Positions 4,164 through 7,879 of a stretch of 7,879 nt of DNA are shown in pieces. Both the position numbers and the translations under genes were made by a program. The stretch's first letter is position 1. The number at the start of each line of letters is the position of its first letter. Source of the stretch: Treponema sp. (GTDB lineage Bacteria; Spirochaetota; Spirochaetia; Treponematales; Breznakiellaceae); contig JAISMQ010000222.1 in assembly GCA_031276685.1 (NCBI GenBank), positions 1 to 7,879 of the forward strand, written 5' to 3'. The notes under the pieces are model-generated. The model did not search any database. It saw nothing but the letters and a program-made list of their open reading frames with translations, and had not been told where the DNA came from.

Positions 4164-6784
4164 TTGGCGGCCTCCCCGTAGTAGGCGTTAAGGTACATTT
4201 GCCTGATTTCCCCGATCAAAGGGTAGCGGGGGTTGGAGCCCGTACACTGATCGTCAAAGGCCATCTCGCTCATGCGGTCAAGGTCCTTAAGGAAATCCTT
4301 TTCATCGATGCCGTAATCCCTGATGGTTTTTTTTATGCCCACCTGCTCTTTGAGCTGGTCGACGGCGGCGATAAGGCGTTCCAGTTTTTCCTCGTCGGTA
4401 CTCCCCCCCAGCCCCAGCGCGCCGGCGATTTCCGCGTAGCGGGCAAGGGTACGGGGGTGGTCGTACTGGGAGAAGGCCCCCATCTTGGTTGGGACCTCCG
4501 CGGCGTTGAAGCGGAGTACCTCGCCGATCATCAGGGCGTTGGCGATGCCGTGGGGCAGGTGGTGGAAGGCCCCCAGCTTGTGGGCCATGGAATGGCAGAC
4601 CCCCAGGAAGGCGTTGGCAAATGCCATGCCCGCTATTGTGGCGGCGTTTGCCATTTTTTCCCTGGCCTCCGGGTCCTCCGCCCCCAGGTCGTAGGCGCTG
4701 GGCAGGTACTGGAAGATCAGCTTCATGGCCTGAATGGCAAGGCCGTCGGTAAATTCGGTGGCCATGACCGATGCGTAGGCTTCCAGGGCGTGGGTTAGGG
4801 CGTCAACGCCGCTGGCGCTGGTAAGGGATTTGGGGGCGCCCATCTGGAGGTTCGCGTCCACAATGGCCATGTCGGGCAGCAGTTCGTAGTCCGCCAGCGG
4901 GTACTTTATGCCCGTCTCCTCGTCGGTGATCACCGCGAAGGGGGTTACCTCGCTCCCCGTGCCCGCCGACGTTGGGACGGCGATAAAATAGGCCTTTTCC
5001 CCCATTTTGGGGAACTGGTAGATCCGCTTTCTGATATCCATAAAGCGCGCCGCCATGTCCTGAAAATTCGCCCGGGGGTGTTCGTAGAGGACCCACATGA
5101 TCTTAGCCGCGTCCATCGCCGATCCGCCGCCCAGGGCGATGATCACATCGGGCCCGAACAGGCCCATCCGCGCCGCCCCCTTTCTGGCGCAGGCCAGGGT
5201 GGGATCGGGTTCTACGTCAAAAAAAGTCTCGTGGACAATCCCCATCTGATCGAGCTGTTCCGCAAGCGCCGCAGTATGGCCGTTTTTGTAGAGAAAGTTA
5301 TCGGTGACGATAAAGGCCCGTTTCCTGTCCAGGCGGCTTTTCAGCTCGTCCAGGGCGACCGGGAGGCAGCCCCTTTTTAGGTATATTTTTTCCGGCGAGC
5401 GGAACCAGAGCATGTTTTCCCTCCTTTCCGCCACAGTTTTGATGTTGAGCAGGTGCTTGACCCCGACGTTTTCGGCAACCGAATTGCCCCCCCAGGTACC
5501 GCAGCCCAGCGTCAGGGAGGGGGCCAGCTTAAAGTTGTACAGGTCCCCGATGCCCCCGTGGGAGGAGGGGGTGTTTACGATAATGCGGCAGGTCTTCATC
5601 CGCAGGGAAAATTCTTCCAGCTTGGCCTTTTCCGAAACCGGGTCCAGGTACACGCTGGCGGTATGGCCGTAGCCCCCGTCCCGGATAAGGGGTTCCGCCT
5701 TGTCCAGCGCGTCCTTCCAGTCCGCGGCCCGGTACATGGCCAGCACGGGGGAAAGCTTTTCGTGGGCGAATTCCTCGCCGACATCCACGCTGCTTACCTC
5801 GCCTATCAGTATTTTTGTCGCCGCGGGCACCTCGATCCCCGCCAGCGCGGCGATTGTTACGGCGCTTTGCCCCACAATTTTGGCGTTCAGCGCGCCGTTG
5901 ACCAGGATGGTCTTCCGCAGTTTTTCGGTTTCCCCCGGATCGAGGAACCGGCAGCCCCGGTAGGCGAATTCCAGCCTTACCTGGTCGTAAATGTCGTCCA
6001 GGGCGATGACCGACTGCTCGCTGGCGCAGATCATGCCGTTGTCAAAAGTTTTGGAAAGGATGATGGAGCTTACCGCCGATTTAATATCCGCGCTGGAATC
6101 GATAATGGCCGGAACGTTCCCGGAACCGACCCCTATGGCGGGCTTGCCGGACGAATAGGCGGCCTTGACCATGCCGGGCCCGCCGGTGGCCAGGATAAGG
6201 TCCGCCTCTTTCATGACCATGTTGGTAAGTTCCAGGCTGGGCTCGTCTATCCAGCCGATAAGGCCCGGCGGCGCCCCCGCGTCTACCGCCGCCTTAAGGA
6301 CGATCCGGGCCGCCTCGTTTGTGCTGTTTTTGGCGCGGGGATGGGGGGAGATGATGATCCCGTTCCGGGTTTTAAGGCACAGCAGGCATTTGAAGATAGC
6401 CGTGGATGTCGGGTTGGTGGTGGGGATAACCGCCGCGACCACGCCGACGGGCTCCGCGATCTTTTTGATCCCGAAAACCGGGTCTTCCTCGATGACCCCG
6501 CAGGTTTTGGAATCCTTGTAAGCGTTATAAATGTACTCTGCGGCGTAGTGGTTTTTGATTACCTTGTCTTCCACCACCCCCATGCCGGTTTCTTCCACCG
6601 CCATCTTGGCCAGGGTGATCCGGGCCCGGCTTGCCGCCTGCGCGGCGGCACAGAAGACCGAATCCGCCTGCTCCTGGGAAAATGTTCCGTATTTTTCCTG
6701 GGCTTTCCGTATTTCGCCAAGGGCCTGCCCCAGGCTTTCCAGGTCTTTTACCGGCGCGCGCGCCCTTGTTTGTGCCATATCCAT
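4160..6784 (-). CDS. adhE: Bifunctional aldehyde-alcohol dehydrogenase AdhE
   Basis: The 874-residue product has the full AdhE layout and aligns closely with the remembered E. coli protein (891 residues). It reduces acetyl-CoA to acetaldehyde and then to ethanol with two NADH, regenerating NAD+ in fermentation, and the family assembles into cytoplasmic spirosome filaments. The N-terminal CoA-acylating aldehyde dehydrogenase domain (about 10-440) has GVGSGNVP for cofactor binding and FDNGMICASEQSV with nucleophile Cys253. A linker near 440-458 leads to the iron-dependent alcohol dehydrogenase domain, with GGGSAMDAAK (552-561). Asp661, His665, His731 and His745 match the four E. coli iron ligands in spacing. 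Nothing catalytic is missing. The start is ATG 6784 or ATG 6778; the GGAG before them lies 4 or 10 bases away, so both are possible. The gene leads a two-gene operon with the kinase. No clear Rex or FNR site was found upstream. Confidence 0.97.
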   Translation of the reverse strand: MDMAQTRARAPVKDLESLGQALGEIRKAQEKYGTFSQEQADSVFCAAAQAASRARITLAKMAVEETGMGVVEDKVIKNHYAAEYIYNAYKDSKTCGVIEEDPVFGIKKIAEPVGVVAAVIPTTNPTSTAIFKCLLCLKTRNGIIISPHPRAKNSTNEAARIVLKAAVDAGAPPGLIGWIDEPSLELTNMVMKEADLILATGGPGMVKAAYSSGKPAIGVGSGNVPAIIDSSADIKSAVSSIILSKTFDNGMICASEQSVIALDDIYDQVRLEFAYRGCRFLDPGETEKLRKTILVNGALNAKIVGQSAVTIAALAGIEVPAATKILIGEVSSVDVGEEFAHEKLSPVLAMYRAADWKDALDKAEPLIRDGGYGHTASVYLDPVSEKAKLEEFSLRMKTCRIIVNTPSSHGGIGDLYNFKLAPSLTLGCGTWGGNSVAENVGVKHLLNIKTVAERRENMLWFRSPEKIYLKRGCLPVALDELKSRLDRKRAFIVTDNFLYKNGHTAALAEQLDQMGIVHETFFDVEPDPTLACARKGAARMGLFGPDVIIALGGGSAMDAAKIMWVLYEHPRANFQDMAARFMDIRKRIYQFPKMGEKAYFIAVPTSAGTGSEVTPFAVITDEETGIKYPLADYELLPDMAIVDANLQMGAPKSLTSASGVDALTHALEAYASVMATEFTDGLAIQAMKLIFQYLPSAYDLGAEDPEAREKMANAATIAGMAFANAFLGVCHSMAHKLGAFHHLPHGIANALMIGEVLRFNAAEVPTKMGAFSQYDHPRTLARYAEIAGALGLGGSTDEEKLERLIAAVDQLKEQVGIKKTIRDYGIDEKDFLKDLDRMSEMAFDDQCTGSNPRYPLIGEIRQMYLNAYYGEAAK
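4171..4177 (-). promoter_or_regulatory. Shine-Dalgarno of the kinase gene, inside the adhE 3' end
   Basis: The minus strand reads GGGGAGG, seven bases before ATG 4163, and lies within the last codons of adhE. Together with the ATGA overlap this supports reinitiation or coupling on one mRNA. Confidence 0.7.
5411..5427 (-). promoter_or_regulatory. Candidate internal translation start within adhE (stand-alone alcohol dehydrogenase domain)
   Basis: Inside adhE the minus strand reads AAAGGAGG (5420-5427), then six bases, then an in-frame ATG (5411-5413, Met458). This is the strongest SD-start pair in the window. Met458 sits just after the interdomain linker, so initiation here would give a 417-residue iron alcohol dehydrogenase, near the usual size of free-standing members. 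The AAAGGAGG arises from the codons for Glu-Arg-Arg, so chance is a real alternative. Confidence 0.35.
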
Positions 6785-6858
6785 AATGCTCCGTTACTGC
6801 CAGCCTATGCTTACCCTGTGGAAATATCAATACCGCCGCCGTGCCGAACTTTATATAC

Positions 6859-6886
6859 TTGAAATTATTATACTTTGGAGTATACT
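6859..6886 (+). promoter_or_regulatory. Promoter of the ATPase gene, placing the start site at its ATG
   Basis: TTGAAA (6859-6864) and TATACT (6881-6886) each match consensus in 5 of 6 positions with a 16-base spacer. Six bases separate the -10 from the ATG at 6893, so transcription would begin at or beside the start codon. The element overlaps the candidate adhE -10 on the other strand. Confidence 0.45.
6867..6872 (-). promoter_or_regulatory. Candidate -10 element of the adhE operon
   Basis: The minus strand reads a perfect TATAAT here, about 80 bases before the adhE start. No recognisable -35 lies 16-18 bases upstream, so an activator or a different promoter is possible. The rest of the leader (6785-6860) shows no obvious stem-loop or riboswitch. 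Confidence 0.3.
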
Positions 6887-6892
6887 AATTGC

Positions 6893-7879
6893 ATGAGTGA
6901 CGGAATTTCCGGCGGGGTTTCCGGCCCCCGCTTCACGGACCGGGCGGCGGAGCTGGCCTTTTTGGAAGAACAGCGGCGGCGGGAGCGGGCTTCGTTTGTC
7001 GTCGTGTACGGCAGGCGCCGGATTGGAAAGACCGCCCTTATTTCGCGCTTTCTTTCGGGCAAACGGGGGCTTTACTTCCTCGCCACCGAGGAAAGCGAGG
7101 CCCAGAACCGCGCGGCTTTCCGGGCGCTTGCGGCGGGGTTTCTGGGGAACGAACTGCTGGCCCTGTCGAACGCGGCGGACTGGGAGCTTGTTTTCAAAGC
7201 CCTGTGCGAAGCTGCGGGGAACGGGCAGGAACGGCTGATCATCGTCATGGACGAATTCCAGAATCTGGCGCGGGCGAATTCCGCGTTTCCCTCGGTCCTG
7301 CAAAAAATATGGGATTCCTCCCTTTCCGGCAAGAATACCATGCTTATACTCTGCGGTTCTTCGGTATCCATGATGGAACGCGCGGTCCTCTCCTACGGCA
7401 GCCCCCTGTACGGCAGGCGCACGGGGCAGATCCGGCTGGAGCAGATTCCCTTTTCGTACTACGGCGCCTTTTTCCCCGGCAAGGACGAGCGGGAACTGGC
7501 GGAGCGCTACGCGGTGACCGGGGGGGTCCCCAAGTACATTGAATTTTTCGAAGGGGGGAATCTGTACCGGGAGATACAAAAAAACATGCTTACCACTTCG
7601 GGTTTTCTTTACGACGAGCCGGCATTCCTGCTGCGGATGGAAGTATCGGAAATAGGCAGTTATTTTTCGCTTATCAAGGTTATAGCGGCGGGGAACCGCA
7701 AACTGTCCCACATAGCCGCGGCGCTGGAATGTAAGCAGTCGGGCGTCACAAAATATTTGAACACCCTTGTTACCCTGGGGATTCTGGAACGGGAAGTCCC
7801 GGTAACGGAGGAAAACCCGGAAAAAAGCAGGAGGGGCCTGTACCGCATAAAGGACAATTTCCTGCGGTTCTGGTTCAGG
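6893..7879 (+). CDS. AAA+/STAND-like ATPase of the PF01637-DUF234 type, C-terminus cut by window edge
   Basis: From ATG 6893 the frame is open for 329 codons to the right edge. FTDRAAELAFLEE (14-26) is the usual N-terminal entry of this family. Walker A is GRRRIGKT (40-47, Lys46), Walker B LIIVMDE (115-121, Asp120/Glu121), a sensor-1-like LCGSS lies at 153-157, and GGVPKYI (210-216) is a conserved helical-domain motif. Residues about 268-302 form a winged-helix DNA-binding-like segment (LSHIAAALECKQSGVTKYLNTLVTLGIL). YRIKDNFLRFWF (317-328) is the typical beginning of DUF234, a domain related to restriction-endonuclease-like folds, mostly outside the window. The family is common in archaea and anaerobic bacteria, often in many copies, but no member's role is firmly known to me; NTP-driven regulation or a defence-like function are guesses. 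No SD lies at a good distance: GGAG (6877-6880) is 12 bases away. It is divergent from adhE. Confidence 0.88.
   Translation, partial: MSDGISGGVSGPRFTDRAAELAFLEEQRRRERASFVVVYGRRRIGKTALISRFLSGKRGLYFLATEESEAQNRAAFRALAAGFLGNELLALSNAADWELVFKALCEAAGNGQERLIIVMDEFQNLARANSAFPSVLQKIWDSSLSGKNTMLILCGSSVSMMERAVLSYGSPLYGRRTGQIRLEQIPFSYYGAFFPGKDERELAERYAVTGGVPKYIEFFEGGNLYREIQKNMLTTSGFLYDEPAFLLRMEVSEIGSYFSLIKVIAAGNRKLSHIAAALECKQSGVTKYLNTLVTLGILEREVPVTEENPEKSRRGLYRIKDNFLRFWFR

Larger units (their letters stand above)
6854..6887. repeat. Three TATACT repeats in the adhE/ATPase divergent promoter region
   Basis: TATACTT occurs at 6854-6860 and 6869-6875, and TATACTA at 6881-6887; the last lies within the palindrome AGTATACT (6879-6886). 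Start-to-start distances are 15 and 12 bases. The AT-rich block stands out against GC-rich flanks. Some copies double as -10 sequence, so the repetition may partly reflect promoter composition, but a regulator binding several copies is possible. Confidence 0.35.

Noticed and set aside
5453..6862. A 469-codon open frame on the plus strand opposite adhE
   Set aside because: It is antisense to a certain gene, its translation is rich in Gly, Arg, Pro and Val with no domain, and GC-rich genes commonly leave such open shadow frames.
6785..6892. Rex or FNR operator upstream of adhE
   Set aside because: I looked for TTGTGAA-N4-TTCACAA and TTGAT-N4-ATCAA type sites; only half-site-like fragments such as TTGAT are present, without the second arm.
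6851..7711. A 286-codon minus-strand frame opposite the ATPase gene
   Set aside because: The plus strand carries intact Walker A, Walker B and winged-helix motifs; the antisense frame shows none.

Overview
The window is GC-rich, gene-dense bacterial DNA with six protein genes on both strands and very short gaps. No RNA gene, transposase, integrase or CRISPR array is visible. Two genes run off the ends. The lineage cannot be fixed from sequence alone. A long AdhE points to a fermentative, anaerobic or facultative organism. A cytoplasmic GH2 glycosidase, a Walker ATPase of the GRRRxGKT (PF01637/DUF234-like) type and an APH-fold kinase resembling the TIGR02172 type together suggest a gut or sediment anaerobe; a spirochaete, Fibrobacter-like or clostridial relative would fit. 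This is a low-confidence inference.

Layout, left to right. Positions 1-1316 (minus) carry the N-terminal 438 codons of a glycoside hydrolase family 2 enzyme with its own SD, a good sigma70-type promoter and an inverted repeat over the -10. Positions 1405-2394 (minus) carry an RluA-family pseudouridine synthase, very rich in GC and proline. Divergent from it, 2476-3378 (plus) encodes an unrecognised protein with a soluble N-terminal half and a multi-pass membrane C-terminal half. The 80-base gap holds face-to-face promoter elements and a hairpin predicted to lie at the very 5' end of the membrane-protein mRNA. A short convergent gap (3379-3401) follows.

Positions 6784-3402 (minus) form a two-gene operon. 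It has full-length bifunctional aldehyde/alcohol dehydrogenase AdhE (6784-4160), then an APH/choline-kinase-fold phosphotransferase (4163-3402) whose ATG overlaps the adhE stop in an ATGA junction. AdhE keeps its catalytic Cys and all four expected iron ligands, so acetyl-CoA to ethanol conversion is the confident function. The kinase substrate is unknown. Divergent from adhE across 108 bases is an AAA+/STAND-like ATPase gene (6893 to the right edge) whose best promoter places transcription at the A of its ATG.

The points most worth a second look are the translationally coupled adhE-kinase pair, an in-frame start with a strong SD inside adhE exactly at the alcohol-dehydrogenase domain boundary, the apparent leaderless architecture of the ATPase gene (and perhaps the pseudouridine synthase gene), and the unrecognised membrane protein with its 5'-terminal hairpin. 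I did not see a clear new defence or mobile system. The right-edge ATPase is the only gene whose family is sometimes linked to such roles, and it is cut by the window end.
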